From Pomphorhynchus laevis (Eukaryota; Acanthocephala; Palaeacanthocephala; Echinorhynchida; Pomphorhynchidae), in the NCBI GenBank assembly GCA_012934845.2, contig WNNJ02002313.1, positions 1 through 64,000 on the forward strand: a stretch of 64,000 nucleotides of DNA, read 5' to 3'. Shown here in pieces: positions 22,740-34,660 of the stretch. The notes beneath the pieces are model-generated. The model worked only from the letters and a program-made list of their open reading frames with translations. It was not told where the DNA came from and did not search any database. A program made the position numbers and the translations under genes. Positions within the stretch are counted from its first letter, which is position 1. Each line of letters opens with the position of its first letter.

Positions 22740-22894
22740 ACTCTGGAAATTTAGGAGCGGTGACTGGTCGTGAATTGGATGCGCTCACTACCGATTATGC
22801 TGAGGCTGAATGTCGTGTAGTGTCTGGTAATTTACCGATGACTTATATATCGTCATAGAATACCTCTCTTAGTCCAAGGAACAACGTTACTATA

Positions 22895-23533
22895 TTGCGA
22901 CATACCGATTCAGCATTTGAAGAGAGGTTGATACAGAACATCGCCACGGTAAGTTCAGTACGGGTACATGAGAATTCAGGTAAATCCAACGAAACTTCTG
23001 ACAATTTTTCAACCGGTAAGTTGCCTAGTGCTGTGTCATCTAAGTTCGAACCTTCCTATAAAGTGATTAAGAAAAATTGTAGCGTTTCTAGAGACAGGTG
23101 CATTCTTTTTGCAAATCTATCTGAGTCTAATTCATCTGTGACGCAGGAACAGGTTAACGATGATATTAGTGCGGTAAGGGCAGTGATGAATATAATATAC
23201 CATGCCAATTATAAAGAAATAGCGAAAGAGATTGTGGTTAAAAATTTGTTCCGACTAGGCAGGCAAACTGACAGTTCGAACATACCGCGATTGTTAAAGG
23301 TTGTGGTTGATACGTCTACTCAAGCTAACCGTATAATTAGTCGAACTCATCGTCTAGAAATGAACTTGGTACGTATTATGAGATATCTGTCTTTTGATGA
23401 TCATGTAAAACTGAAAAATGCGAAAGAAGAGCTGCACAAGCGTATGTTGTCTGGCGAGAAGGATCTATGCATTAGAAATTTTCGACTTCTCTGTCGGAAG
23501 TCATTTGTTCGTTGGAAGTTATTGGAACTGTAG
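22895..23533 (+). CDS. LINE ORF1 protein, C-terminal part
   Basis: 212 residues. Shares with the ORF1 at 33,866 the block RLLKVVVDTS..., the RNLFRLGRQ-like segment (NLFRLGRQTDSS), the KEELHKRMLSGEKDLCIRNFR end and the short distance to ORF2. ORF1 of this clade is an RNA-binding chaperone of the retroposition RNP. No nuclease or RT motif. The open frame is long, but the element around it is dead. Confidence 0.65.
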   Translation: MRHTDSAFEERLIQNIATVSSVRVHENSGKSNETSDNFSTGKLPSAVSSKFEPSYKVIKKNCSVSRDRCILFANLSESNSSVTQEQVNDDISAVRAVMNIIYHANYKEIAKEIVVKNLFRLGRQTDSSNIPRLLKVVVDTSTQANRIISRTHRLEMNLVRIMRYLSFDDHVKLKNAKEELHKRMLSGEKDLCIRNFRLLCRKSFVRWKLLEL

Positions 23534-25909
23534 ATACGTCGGTATCCTCTAACACGTGTAGGTCTTTGATTACAGTACATGAAACAGACAGTCAACGTCG
23601 GGAAGCTCCATCCTTCATAAAAATTGCCTTTACAAATGTACGTAGCGCGCTTAATAAGTTCGATGAGATTAGATATTGGATACGTTGTCATGACGTCAAA
23701 GTTTTTAGAATTTGCGAAAGTTGGTTTCACTCTGACATATCTAATGATGTGGTACATATCCATGAATATGTTTTCTATAGATCTGATCGTGCACGTGGAC
23801 GCGGTAGTGGAGTGGCCTTCTATGTGCATTTGAGTCTGACTGTTAGTTCGACGGTAAAATTCGTTGATAATTCATGCTCCGCTGAGGCACTACAATTAAG
23901 CATTATTTTATTTTGGTAGTGCACTAATCACTTTATGCATAGTATATCGTGATCCGTGCGCAGTATCGTTCGCCCTTCTTGATTTCCTTAAAAACTTATC
24001 CAAGTCTCATAAATGTTGTGTCTTGGGAAATTTCAACATGCATGCGTACAATTCTGATGTGCCTACTGTTGTCACAGCTGACAAATTTACGGCGTCAATG
24101 TCAAATTTGTTGTATGATGATATGTTGCTTATTCAACATGTCAATTTTGATACTCATTTCTCTGCAGGATCGTCATCGATGATTGATCTGCTGTTTTCTA
24201 AACTTGATTCCGATATTTTCTCAATGGACAAAGAGCCCCGATTAGTTCAAGCGATTATGTGATAGTCAAGTTTCTCATTTCTCTTATGTTGAGCGGATCA
24301 CACTATGTAGATAGAGTTGTGAAGCGTGTATGGAAAGCGATTCCAGAAAATGTGATAATTGAATATGCTAGAAAGATTCATTTTGTTGGTAATGATCGTG
24401 ATGTTGAGAGCATTTGGCAGTCTATCAAAAAGGGGATATTTCAAGTTCTCGATTAATTTACTCTCATACGTATATTTACTAGGCGCAAACTGTCTTATAA
24501 ACCGTCGTGATTCGATAGTGAACGAAAGCGTCTTATTCGATTTAGAAATAAGCGTGGAGTCGTAGTAAAAAGAGTACATATTTAAATAGTGAATACAATG
24601 AATTCGTAATGAATGCAATCGCTTAAAATCGCAGAAGAGATATGTGTACGAGAATGATGTTGCTATGTATCTAAAACACAAACCCAAACGATTTTGGTCG
24701 ATTGATCAAAGGTATCGAAATCTAGTGTTCGACGCATTCTTATCGGAAATGAATTTATAGACGACCCAATGAAAGTTGCTCAAGTGTTTGCTGATGTGCT
24801 TGCGCTAACTTCGAGTGAATGTATTGCTTCTAGAGTCGATAGTTGTGATGACTCATCAATTTGTCCGAGTCCATATATAGTTGTGTCGACGGAGGAAATT
24901 AAGATAGAGTTGTCGAAGTTATCTAAATCAGTGGCAGCTGGCCCTGACGACATCCCAGCTTACGTCCTTAATCTCTTAAAATGCATACTGTCCTATCCGC
25001 TTTCAAAGTTATTTAACGATTCTCTTGGTTTGTCAATTATTCCAAATGATTGGAAATCAGCGATCGTTATACCACTTCCGAAACCAAGAACGTTTGCGAT
25101 ATAGATGAATTTAGACCTATAAGTTTAACATCCACTGTAAGCAAGGTACTTGAGAGAATTGTCCACAGAACGTTACTTAGCATATTAAACTTAAGAAACT
25201 ACTTGAGTGACTCGCAACATGGTTTTCGAATGGACGCTCATGCCTAACGAATACTTTATGTGCTCGCGAACAATGGGCTGACGCAATTGCAGGTGGTGCC
25301 ATTGTGAATGTCTTATATTTGGATTTCTCCAAGGCATCTGACCGCGTTCCACAAACTGAGTTGATAAAAATTCTAGAGTCAATTGATGTAAATTATTACC
25401 TAACCCGCTGGATCACGTGCTTCCTGGATGGTCGGCAATTTTGTGTGAGTAGAAAATGTTTTTTCATATCAACGCAGTGTTGTAAATGGAGTATCACAAG
25501 GAACAGTTCTCGGACCACTATTATTTTGCATTTTTATTAATGAGCTGTTGAAGTTGCTCAAAGTACCGCACTTAGCGCGGACGATTTGAAGTTGTGGAAT
25601 ATCATCTCGACCGAACGAAACTGATCGGTATTGCAGCGAGACTTGGATTTAGTATATAAATGGAGTCTTAGTACATGAGTATCCCTTAACTTGGGAAAGT
25701 GCAAGAATATGAGATTGGGTCGTTGATGCAAAAGTTACTATAACTACGTAATAGATGCAAATGAACTTGAGGGAGTCACATTTCACCGCGATCTTGGGAT
25801 TTTGATAGATTCATCCTTAAAGATACGGCGTCATTATAATGTTCATCTATGCAAGGCTAGAAAAATGATGCACACTATCAAAAATTGCTATCTAAGGATA
25901 ACTTCATCT

Positions 25910-27264
25910 TATTATTATTGTTTTAACGGCTTACAAGCAGGGGCTTAAATAGTCGGTTCACATGAAATAAAAATCAAGAAAATCATAAAAACTGTTCACA
26001 TCTATAGTGGAACACTTCCATGCGCATAGCAGGATACATCCGTAAGCCGGACTTGAATGCTGAGGCACCACTGCTGCAAACAGTCCATCCATCCAGTTTG
26101 TTCCAAAGTCCAACTACTCTTCGTTGAAATTGTATACACCGGGACTTTTTCACTAAATTCCGGCTCAAAGTCAAACTGTGTCCGCGAAGGAATGCTGTCT
26201 GTCGCAGTTGTAAACACATCCGAAGAGGGTGATTTGAAGAACGAAGAACTTGCCACATTATATTCATATCGATATACTGACGGGTCCAAGAAACGGTCTC
26301 AAGCTGAAGACATTGCAAATGACACTCATAGGGCATTTGCGCAAAGGTCGGCGCCAACTTTGTTGCACGACGAAGCACTCTCAGAGATCAAGTGTTCTCC
26401 AACTGTGCATGGGTATACACAAGGGGCCGCGTACAACAACCGGCTCAGAACGTGAGCCAAAATTAGAGGCCGAAGAGCAACCGGATCAAGAGCTAAGAAT
26501 GTGTGCCTAATGACCCCTACCATTTTATTAGCGTTGGCACATTCAAGAGAGGTATGTGGGACAGTTTTCAGGTTGTGGTCAATCAACACTCCCAAATTCT
26601 TATGGCTTATCACACAATCTATTCCACGACTATAATAAGTGTATTGAACTGCTGACGGGGACTTTACAACCCTACCAAGAACACGCATGTGCTTGCATTT
26701 TGTGACATTCGTCACAAGCTTGTTGCTCGCCGCCCATAACTCGACCCTATCAATATCTCTCTGTAAAATGCTATATCATTACTCGAGTAAACACCCCTCC
26801 AAATCTTTAAGTCATCAGCATACAATAGCACAGACGAGCAAATGGTTTCAGGTAAATCATTTACATATATACTGAATAACAGTGGACCTAAAAGGGATCC
26901 TTGAGGAACACCAATGTGACAAGTCCTAACCGACGATAGTGTATTATCAACACGCACTCTGAAGCTTCGTTGATGCAGAAAGGCCCTGATCCATTTAACA
27001 AGAGCAATAGGAAGTCCTGTGTTTGTCAGTTTCATAATAAGCAGGTCATGATCAACTCGATCAAACGCGTTTGAAAAATCGAAAAATATGATGTCGGTAT
27101 CCACAGAATTCGCCTTGTTTTCTGACCAGGAACAGCGAGCAAAGAGCAAATTGGAGACAGTAGAGTGACCCTTTCTGAACCCATGCTGCTCAGGAGCTAA
27201 TACATTATTCATACTGAAAAAATCAACCATAAAAGCATGCACAAGCCTGTCCAAAATCTTCACT
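25910..27264 (-). mobile_element. CR1-like LINE, 5' truncated, inserted in the plus-strand copy
   Basis: Minus strand: RT with EQHGFRKGHSTVSN, IIFFDFSNAFDRVDH, GVPQGSLLGPLLFS and LLYADDLKIW (27,263-26,712), RT thumb with ISHKNLGVLID (26,715-26,326), and C-terminal RRVVGLWNKLDGW (26,378-25,983). The 3' end has an (ATA)-type tail near 25,915. It lacks EN entirely, as expected for 5' truncation. Same subclade as the element at 31,053. Confidence 0.85.
26712..27263 (-). pseudogene. LINE reverse transcriptase core
   Basis: 183-residue frame holding RT motifs 1 to 5: DRLVHAF, EQHGFRKGHS, FFDFSNAFD (first catalytic Asp), GVPQGSLLGPLL, YADDLKIW (catalytic YADD pair). The frame ends soon after YADD; the thumb resumes in another frame. 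Confidence 0.75.
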
Positions 27265-27797
27265 CAGGGTGTTGTTTAATTCGTTAGTGCGACCTATACT
27301 TGAGTATTGCTCTCCATCATGTTTTCAATGTACCCAAACTGAACTAAATGTCGTCGATGGGGTTTTTCGTCGTATCACGCGTCTATGTCCAGACTGTAAA
27401 AAATTACCTTATCCTTGTCGACTCAAAGTGATCGGAATGCTCAATATGAGGGTAAGGCTACTGTTTCTCGACTTGGTTGCAACGTGGAAATTACTTCACA
27501 AATGTGATGGATACCCTTCAAGTGTTGTAACATGTCGTATTGATCGATCAAGCAGACATCATTCGATGACTATTTTCAAGAAGCATACAGGGAAACTACC
27601 GCCGATCACACGATTGCCAAGGCGTGTGGTTAATTTGTGGAATAACTTTTCATGGGAATATTGTTGCTTCTGAAACGCTAACTGTATTCAAGAAGCGATT
27701 GCGAATGTTCCTGAAACAAATGGATGACATGAATATATCTTATCCCTGATATTTTTTGTTGTGAGCCGACTGAACAGCCATAACGGCTTTGTCTTGT

Positions 27798-28860
27798 AGG
27801 CCTTTTAGAGTTTGTGTAGGAGGTAATCTTTCTGACTCGATGCATGTTAATTCTGGAGTGTCACAAGGATCATTTCTTGACCCACAGCTCTATAAAATCT
27901 TGAATAATTTGCTACTTCGCTTATCATGCTCTCATCTAACTTTAGCAGGCGATCTAAAAATTTGGTCGATCATTAGAAGTCATGTTGATCGAGTATCGTT
28001 ACAAAATGATCTTAACTCTCTGTCCAATTGGTGCGAATCTACTGGATTACGTTTATATGTAGAAAAATGTGTGTTTATGCAATTAGGTCACCCGTCTGAA
28101 ATTTTTAGGTACTATATTGGAGACATGTCTTAAAGGAAGTGTCTCAACATTAAGATTTAGGTATTATTGTCCATATATCCTTGAAAACAAAGTTGAACAC
28201 CGACTTGGCTATAGGTAAAGCTACTCGGGAAATATATTGTATAAAAAGCGCATTTATCAGGTGAAGCTGTCAAATGTTCAAGAGGTTATTCACCTCCCTC
28301 GTCGAGCCACACTTGGCATTCTGCATTCATGCTTATTTTCCTGTCACCAAGCGAGAACTATTAGACATAGAGTATATTCTTGGGCGGGGTTCGAGGCTGT
28401 GCTGACTTAGGTGGTACTGATTATCATGCACGTCTTAGCCGTATTGGAATGTGGTCGGTACGTGAGAGTTCATAACTTTGGAAATGCTTTGTCTATGAAA
28501 TATGTAGAATAGTGCGGTGGGTTATCACACCGATGTAATCACTAGTCGGGTAGGTTGCGAGGACATGGTAGAGTTTTGTGTAAATCTCGATTTGGCAGAT
28601 GATTGAAAATATTTAGACTGTAGAGGAGGGGAATTAACATGTGGAATTTGCTACCCGTTGAAGTCGTTGCTGCTCCCAGCTTGATCACGTTTAAATCACG
28701 ATGCTGCAAATAGATACTTGAACAATGCCGCCATTCAACAGCTCTGCTGAACTATCCTATTTAGTTACGATCCGTTGATTGACTAGTTGCTTTGTTTTCT
28801 TATTTGGACCTTGCCTGAATAGCATTTTGGCTTCGGCATGTATTTGAATAAATAGCGAAT
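27798..28860 (+). mobile_element. CR1-like LINE, 5' truncated, close to the 33,740 family
   Basis: Nucleotide-level match to 36,590-37,680: FRVCVGGNL, HVNSGVSQGS, DLKIWSIIRS, LRLYVEKCVFMQLG (27,789-28,133), then decayed C-terminus and a 3' end with GAATAGCATTTTGGCTTCGG. It begins right at the 3' hairpin of the preceding LINE. Broken by several stops and indels. Confidence 0.8.
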
Positions 28861-31052
28861 TAATTTTTTCTGCTGATAAATGTCTGTTTTAACTAAGTAA
28901 GCAATTCACTAAAACAGTAATTTAAACTATTTTTGCTTATGTTTATTGCATATACAAATTTGTTTTAAATTGAAGTCGTGTTTAATTCAGTATTTAATAT
29001 CTAAAATTCTGGTTATTGGTTGTCAATTAAGCTATTTAAATGTTTTTTAGAACAATCAAATTAATTTTTTTCTGTATGACAACTGTGGACACTTTATGTT
29101 TTCGTTTCCATCGTTGCTGCAAGTTTTATGGCCTAGGTATTAAACAATGCTCAAATTAATCCGGTCTTCGCAGTCCGGATTGGTAGGCGTTTAAAAATTT
29201 TACGCTCCAAAATCACACCTTACTGCTAAAATAACAAATTCTTTTAGGCTATAATTCATTAGGCAGTGAGGTCATTTTATGTTTTATATATATTTCCCAA
29301 CAGAGCGCAACGAAGCGCGTTCTGCATTGATTATGACACAGTACATATAAGTCTTAACAATTAGCGTATCTGAAAAGTGAGAAATCGATACATCTCGATT
29401 GTTTAATTTCTAGCGTCCTGTCTTATAAAACGATGCCATCACTGCATCGAATGTCTTCCGTGCTTCCATATCGCAGCTTAAATTAAACCGGCAACTGATT
29501 TGCAGACAGAAGTCACCATACAATCTGCATGCGAAAATATTTTGACTGAATGCCGTGGAAGAAAAAATGTCACGGATCATCAGCAATGCTAGGTGAGGAA
29601 AAACCCATCGGGCTCATTATTTATCATTTTAATGCAGAGTCAATAGTGTGTATCACATATCGATACTACATATCGTATTACGTCTACTCTAAGGGCACCG
29701 TCAGGTAGCAACTGTATTTGTGTCCATCTCAATATCCTTATTTGTATCATTATCTCGTCACGTCAATGAAGAGAAACTTTAAATAATGTTTATCAACGTT
29801 TTGATCTAAATTCGGTCATCTTTAAACAATCACGAGATGATATATTTGGAGGGGGCACCATCTTCGTCCGAGTCGTTTATAATCACAGGTATTTTTAATC
29901 TGATACGACAGGTAACGTCAATCAGACTTTCGAATTAGTATTTTTTTGAAGTGCACTTTCATAACACTGTTTTAACGTGATAACTAAACGTTTGTCGTTT
30001 AATTTTCGAGGTTTCAGCCGCCAGCTAAGTCGAATAATGTCGTTTCTGTAGATTGTTAGCTGCTGCCATTTCCGTTTAAAATGTCGAAGTATATCTTTGT
30101 TATTCGTACGTTGCCTGATTTAAATGCTGTAAATTTATAGGAATAAAAAAATGAGTGAAAATAGTTTAATTCTAAAAATTCACAATATTTTGAAATTTTG
30201 GAATTAAACTTTTTCACCCATTTCGTTTCTATCAATTGGCAAAACTATTAAAAATAAATAAATCGATATTTTGAATCCTAATTTAATTGTTGTATTTGGC
30301 GAGTTCAAAATTCTAAGATTATAACTTTGCCGTGCTGATTGGGCTTTTAATGTCTCTTGATTTAATACTCAAAAATGTCAAATTGTTTTTTGACAGTTCT
30401 TATTTTGCTTTTGTAAATAATAGAAGTTAGCCCTAGTCATCATTCCTTATGCAGTAGTAAGACAGTTTTATAATTATCTAGAATTAATTAGTTTATCCGG
30501 GTTTTGAATACAGCATCTGTAGTGGTCAAGTTTTAATGGCAAATTGTATTTTTTTTGCAATCAGGGTTTGCTTAGGCATATATTCCACCATTTAGTTCAT
30601 CGATTATGGCCCATGAGCAGTCTAAAATTTTAAAATTTTATCATTACGATACATAACTTCTGATTGCTGGTTTACGATACACTTACGATACATCTTTGAT
30701 TGCTGGTTTCATCCCTGCTGGCGACAAGCTATTCCAAGTCAGAGTAGCACACACCGTAATATTAATACGTTTTCGGTGCCACGTCGTAATGCTTATCCAA
30801 TACACTACTCTTTCGATTTACTGATAAAATCGATAAGAAGCTAGTGAACAGTAATCAAGAACACTTAAACAACGAGTGTTGAATAAGTGGCAGCAAAATT
30901 CATTCAACTTGGTTTTAAAAGCATTTAAAATGCTATGAATGCTAGCATTTTATACTTCAAGTAGTAAATGTGATAGTAAACTCAATGTTCTGTCTTATTT
31001 CCGCATGATATTTAAAAAGTTCTGTATTATACCATTAGGGGTAATACAATTA
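28861..31052. other. AT-rich gene-free stretch
   Basis: No open frame with a recognisable motif. A small foldback lies at about 30,151-30,223 (AATGAGTGAAAATAGTTTAATTC against GAATTAAACTTTTTCACCCATT). A short repeat of GATTGCTGGTTT with CGATACAT sits near 30,650-30,710. I see nothing else. Confidence 0.5.
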
Positions 31053-33010
31053 GATATTATTATTATTATTATTAATTGACAACGAATTGAGCCGAGGCTC
31101 TTTACAAGTTGCTTCACAAAATAAAAAGAATAAAAAGAATAAGAGTCGTTTTGTCCCTCCATCATCAAATAAACTACTAAAAATCCCACCGTTGTCTTGA
31201 GAAGGAAGGGTCATCATCCAGTAGGGCGCAAAAACTTGAAGCAGTAGACGACAAAACGGTCGCACTCTGAAGCGAATTCCATGATCGTACGACTCGTTTG
31301 GCAAAGCAGGAAACTGCATGCATGTACCTTTGTGTTTTCAGCATCAGGGGATGTCCGCGAAGAGAAGGTTGACCTCTCAGTTGCAGTAGATGTGACAGTG
31401 GATGATCTTTAGTATGCAGAATTTTCCAAACAAGAGAGAGATCTCGCTTGTCACGGATATATCGCAGACAAGGCATATTTAATATCTGGAGGCGTTTCGC
31501 GTAGCCATAAATATGCAGCCCTGAGACTAATTTAGTTGTTGATCTGAACACTTTCTCTAATGCACGACGCTCATAAGTAGTTTCGGGATAACAAGCTGGC
31601 GATGCGTATAAGATATGGCTCAAGAAAAACGCATTTGCTAAGGTATGGTAACATGACGGATCTATGCCTATCAGAGCTCGACGAGTATGCCCTATTAAGC
31701 GTTTTGTGATGCAACACACGTAGTCTGAATGCTTTCGAGTGGATAAGTCAGCACAAACCCAAACTCCCAAATCTTTATATGAGTGGGTTCTTTCGATACT
31801 AATTGAACCAAACTGGTACTCACCTCCAAGATGATCACATGATCTTCGTGATATACGCATACATGTACATTTAGCGGAATTGATCCTCAAGTGATTTCGT
31901 ATAGACCAATTGGATATAACGTCGACGTCGCTTTGTAAATGCTGTTTGTCAAGATCGGAAATAATAGGTCGCCAAACTTTAAGATCATCTGCATATAATA
32001 AACTGAATGAACTGATATTTGGTATCAAATCGTTGATATAAAGACTGAATAAGATGGGACCCAATACACTTCCCTGTGGAACACCTAACAACACTGGAAA
32101 TGGACTCGACAGCGACTCATTTACTCGTACGACACTTTGTCGGTTGGAAAGGAATACACGAATCCAGTTTATGATCCTCTTATCAAGATGAATGTGCTCC
32201 AACTTCTCAATAAGACGCGTGTGATTAACTGAGTCGAACGCTTTTGAGAAATCAAAGAAAATGACATCAACTGGTATGCCTTGATCATAATAGTGATACC
32301 AATTTTCACGTGCATGTACAAGATTAGTAGTCGTGGAATAACCTTTTCGGAAGCCATGCTGTGCTGGGTTCAAAATTTGAAATCTATTTAGAAATTCTAT
32401 TATTCGTCGCTTAATCAATCTTTCTAGCACACGACAACACACGCAAGTGAGACTAATAGGCCTATAATTGTCAATGGACGAACTATCCCCTTTCTTATAA
32501 ATAGGACAGATGATGGAATTCTGCCAATCAGAAGGAACAACGCCAAAAGCAACAGACGCAGAGAAAATATTGTAAAGCGGATGACATATTATGTCAGCGA
32601 TGTTGCGCAGATATACTGGCGGCAAGCCATCTGGACCCGCACCTGCTTTGCATTTAAGTTTCCGAAGCTCTTGGAGAACATCATCACATCGGAAGAGGTC
32701 GCTGGTGTCATCTCCGGGCCATGTAAATGTACACGGATCACCCATTGTCACATCCTTATGGTCAAGATTCAAAGAATGGAAATGATTTCTAAACATATTT
32801 GTTATCTGCAAAGAATCAGTTATGACTTTCCCATCGTCACGTTGAATACAATTTATAGGTTTACAGCGCGTATGCTTAGCAGTCACATACCTAAAGAAAG
32901 AGCGGGGATCACGGTGACAGTTTATACTTAGTTGATTTTCGAAAGATCGCCTACCAGTTCGCTTCATGGACGTAACGAGGTTTCGCCATTTCTTATAAGT
33001 GCTGAAATTA
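31053..33010 (-). mobile_element. CR1-like LINE, 5' truncated, with intact RT frame
   Basis: A 3' (TAA)n microsatellite (31,055-31,075) follows a hairpin AGCCTCGGCT, the usual CR1-like 3' end. The body is one open RT frame. The 5' end lies in or near the duplicated segment at 32,824-33,738. No EN is present. Confidence 0.85.
31177..32967 (-). CDS. CR1-like LINE reverse transcriptase (596-residue open frame)
   Basis: Complete RT and C-terminal domain: NYRPISLTCVCCRVLERL, QHGFRKGYSTTTN, VIFFDFSKAFDSVNH, GVPQGSVLGPILFSLYIN, LLYADDLKVW, thumb with SYKDLGVWVC, and a C-terminal region with RRALEKVFRSTTKLV and VVRSWNSLQ. All three catalytic Asp positions are present. The frame starts at a Met in the linker between EN and RT; the EN half is missing, so the copy cannot move alone. 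No internal stop, which suggests a fairly recent insertion. Confidence 0.85.
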   Translation of the reverse strand: MKRTGRRSFENQLSINCHRDPRSFFRYVTAKHTRCKPINCIQRDDGKVITDSLQITNMFRNHFHSLNLDHKDVTMGDPCTFTWPGDDTSDLFRCDDVLQELRKLKCKAGAGPDGLPPVYLRNIADIICHPLYNIFSASVAFGVVPSDWQNSIICPIYKKGDSSSIDNYRPISLTCVCCRVLERLIKRRIIEFLNRFQILNPAQHGFRKGYSTTTNLVHARENWYHYYDQGIPVDVIFFDFSKAFDSVNHTRLIEKLEHIHLDKRIINWIRVFLSNRQSVVRVNESLSSPFPVLLGVPQGSVLGPILFSLYINDLIPNISSFSLLYADDLKVWRPIISDLDKQHLQSDVDVISNWSIRNHLRINSAKCTCMRISRRSCDHLGGEYQFGSISIERTHSYKDLGVWVCADLSTRKHSDYVCCITKRLIGHTRRALIGIDPSCYHTLANAFFLSHILYASPACYPETTYERRALEKVFRSTTKLVSGLHIYGYAKRLQILNMPCLRYIRDKRDLSLVWKILHTKDHPLSHLLQLRGQPSLRGHPLMLKTQRYMHAVSCFAKRVVRSWNSLQSATVLSSTASSFCALLDDDPSFSRQRWDF

Positions 33011-33738
33011 GCTCTATCTTTACGATAGTTATTAAATAAATTATGGTTACGACAGTTATTAAATAAATTATCTTTACGATAGTTATGTAATAAATTTATG
33101 TAATAAATTAGAAACCAAAAAATTTTGGTTTCTAATTAGCATACAATCTAATATTGCCATTCGCACAATCGTAAGACCGTCTTTAGGTTGGATTATTCAA
33201 ACTGTTTGCTGAATTATACAATTTGAACACACAAGCTTAAACACAATTATTCGATTACAACGAGCGACTTTCCCATCGTCACGTTGAATACAATGACTTT
33301 CCCATCGTCACGTTGAATACAATTTATAGGTTTACAGCGCGTATGCTTAGCAGTCACATACCTAAAGAAAGAGCGGGGATCACGGTGACAGTTTATACTT
33401 AGTTGATTTTCGAAAGATCGCCTACCAGTTCGCTTCATGGACGTAACGAGGTTTCGCCATTTCTTATAAGTGCTGAAATTAGCTCTATCTTTACGATAGT
33501 TATTAAATAAATTATGGTTACGACAGTTATTAAATAAATTATCTTTACGATAGTTATGTAATAAATTTATGTAATAAATTAGAAACCAAAAAATTTTGGT
33601 TTCTAATTAGCATACAATCTAATATTGCCATTCGCACAATCGTAAGACCGTCTTTAGGTTGGATTATTCAAACTGTTTGCTGAATTATACAATTTGAACA
33701 CACAAGCTTAAACACAATTATTCGATTACAACGAGCGA
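32824..33738. repeat. tandem duplication, unit about 441 bp plus a 30-bp mini-copy
   Basis: 32,824-33,264 recurs as 33,295-33,738 with no difference that I can see. Between them lies a 30-bp partial copy (GACTTTCCCATCGTCACGTTGAATACAA). The unit covers the 5' end of the minus-strand LINE RT frame and its upstream flank, so a 63-residue duplicate of the RT N-terminus (33,438-33,247) results. Confidence 0.85.
33107..33138. repeat. 32-bp palindrome
   Basis: AATTAGAAACCAAAA and its exact reverse complement, separated by two bases. It is present again 471 bp downstream as part of the duplication. Confidence 0.7.
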
Positions 33739-33865
33739 AGCGAGTTGACACAACAATCGATGGCAAGAACAAAGAAGACAGAAACGAAAAAATGCTTAGC
33801 AAGTCAGCAGATTAACGGTACTCGTAATCAGCATATGTTCCGCCCTCAAGCATGCAAATGTTGAT

Positions 33866-34660
33866 TTGTCAACTCCTGTTAACACTTCCTCGGGCAGTGA
33901 TTGTTCTCAAAACTGTCCTCTAGGTAGCGATTGTAGTGAGCGTCCTTGTGCTTACCCGCAGCAACTGCATCACCGCTGCAGTTTATGTGTTGCTCCTCTA
34001 GTAGCCCCGTTTATTGAGAGCGTTAAGGATCTTGCAAAGGCTAGTCAGATTATAGTTAGGCCTATAGATAATCTACGACAAATAGTTAGCCTTCCAAATA
34101 ATAAACAACATGCAGTGATTCCTCCAAATCATCGTCGGCCATCGATTACCCCTGAGACTCATTCTTCATTAGTTCCGTCTGCTAGCCCTAAACAATTTAG
34201 CTCTAGACAATTTAACTCCAGAAGAGAGTTAAACGTTATCGTGAGAGGTGTTGAGGAATCTCTCAGTAACAATCCCCAAAGTAGACTGGATGACGATATT
34301 ATGCATCTTCGCGCAGTGTTTTCTAAGATTTTTCTCCAGTGCGATGTGGATGTTGCGAAGTGTCTTAAAGTTCGAAGAGTTTTTCGTCTAGGCAAGAAAC
34401 TTTCAGATAGACCTAGACTTCTAAAAGTTGTTCTAGACTCAAAAGATCATGTTGACTTCCTACTCAAGCATGTATTTAGATTATCGCGCTCTGATTTTCA
34501 TATACTCCGTGATTTATCTCCTGCAGATCGTTTGAGAAGACACGAGGCTTTCAACGAGCTGCATCGACGGCTGGAAAGTGGTGAGGGCAACCTATGTGTC
34601 CAGAATTTTCGGGTGGTCAAGTGGCGTCCGACTGTCCGGTGGCATCCCTTACTTCTGTAG
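33866..34660 (+). CDS. LINE ORF1 protein
   Basis: 264 residues. N-terminal Cys/His cluster (CSQNC, CSERPC, HHRCSLC, about residues 12-52), a Ser/Pro-rich linker, then a domain starting RELNVIVRGVEES with RPRLLKVVLDS and a C-terminal end NELHRRLESGEGNLCVQN. This layout is that of CR1/L2-type ORF1 proteins (zinc-binding plus RNA-binding fold). The frame may start upstream at 33,763 (MARTKKTETKK), where a stop separates the two. The C-terminus overlaps ORF2, so ORF2 is probably translated by reinitiation or an internal start. Confidence 0.75.
   Translation: MSTPVNTSSGSDCSQNCPLGSDCSERPCAYPQQLHHRCSLCVAPLVAPFIESVKDLAKASQIIVRPIDNLRQIVSLPNNKQHAVIPPNHRRPSITPETHSSLVPSASPKQFSSRQFNSRRELNVIVRGVEESLSNNPQSRLDDDIMHLRAVFSKIFLQCDVDVAKCLKVRRVFRLGKKLSDRPRLLKVVLDSKDHVDFLLKHVFRLSRSDFHILRDLSPADRLRRHEAFNELHRRLESGEGNLCVQNFRVVKWRPTVRWHPLLL

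Larger units (their letters stand above)
22440..27797 (+). mobile_element. CR1-like LINE with ORF1 and ORF2, split by a minus-strand LINE
   Basis: ORF1 pieces (22,446-22,739 and 22,895-23,533) are followed by EN (23,600-24,260), linker, and RT with DFRPISLTSTV region (about 25,110), LDFSKASDRVP (25,320) and a decayed core. After the insertion at about 25,910-27,264 it continues with LVRPILEYCSPSCF (27,290) and LPRRVVNLWNN, ending at the AGCCATAACGGCT hairpin near 27,790. Many stops and frameshifts. Confidence 0.8.
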
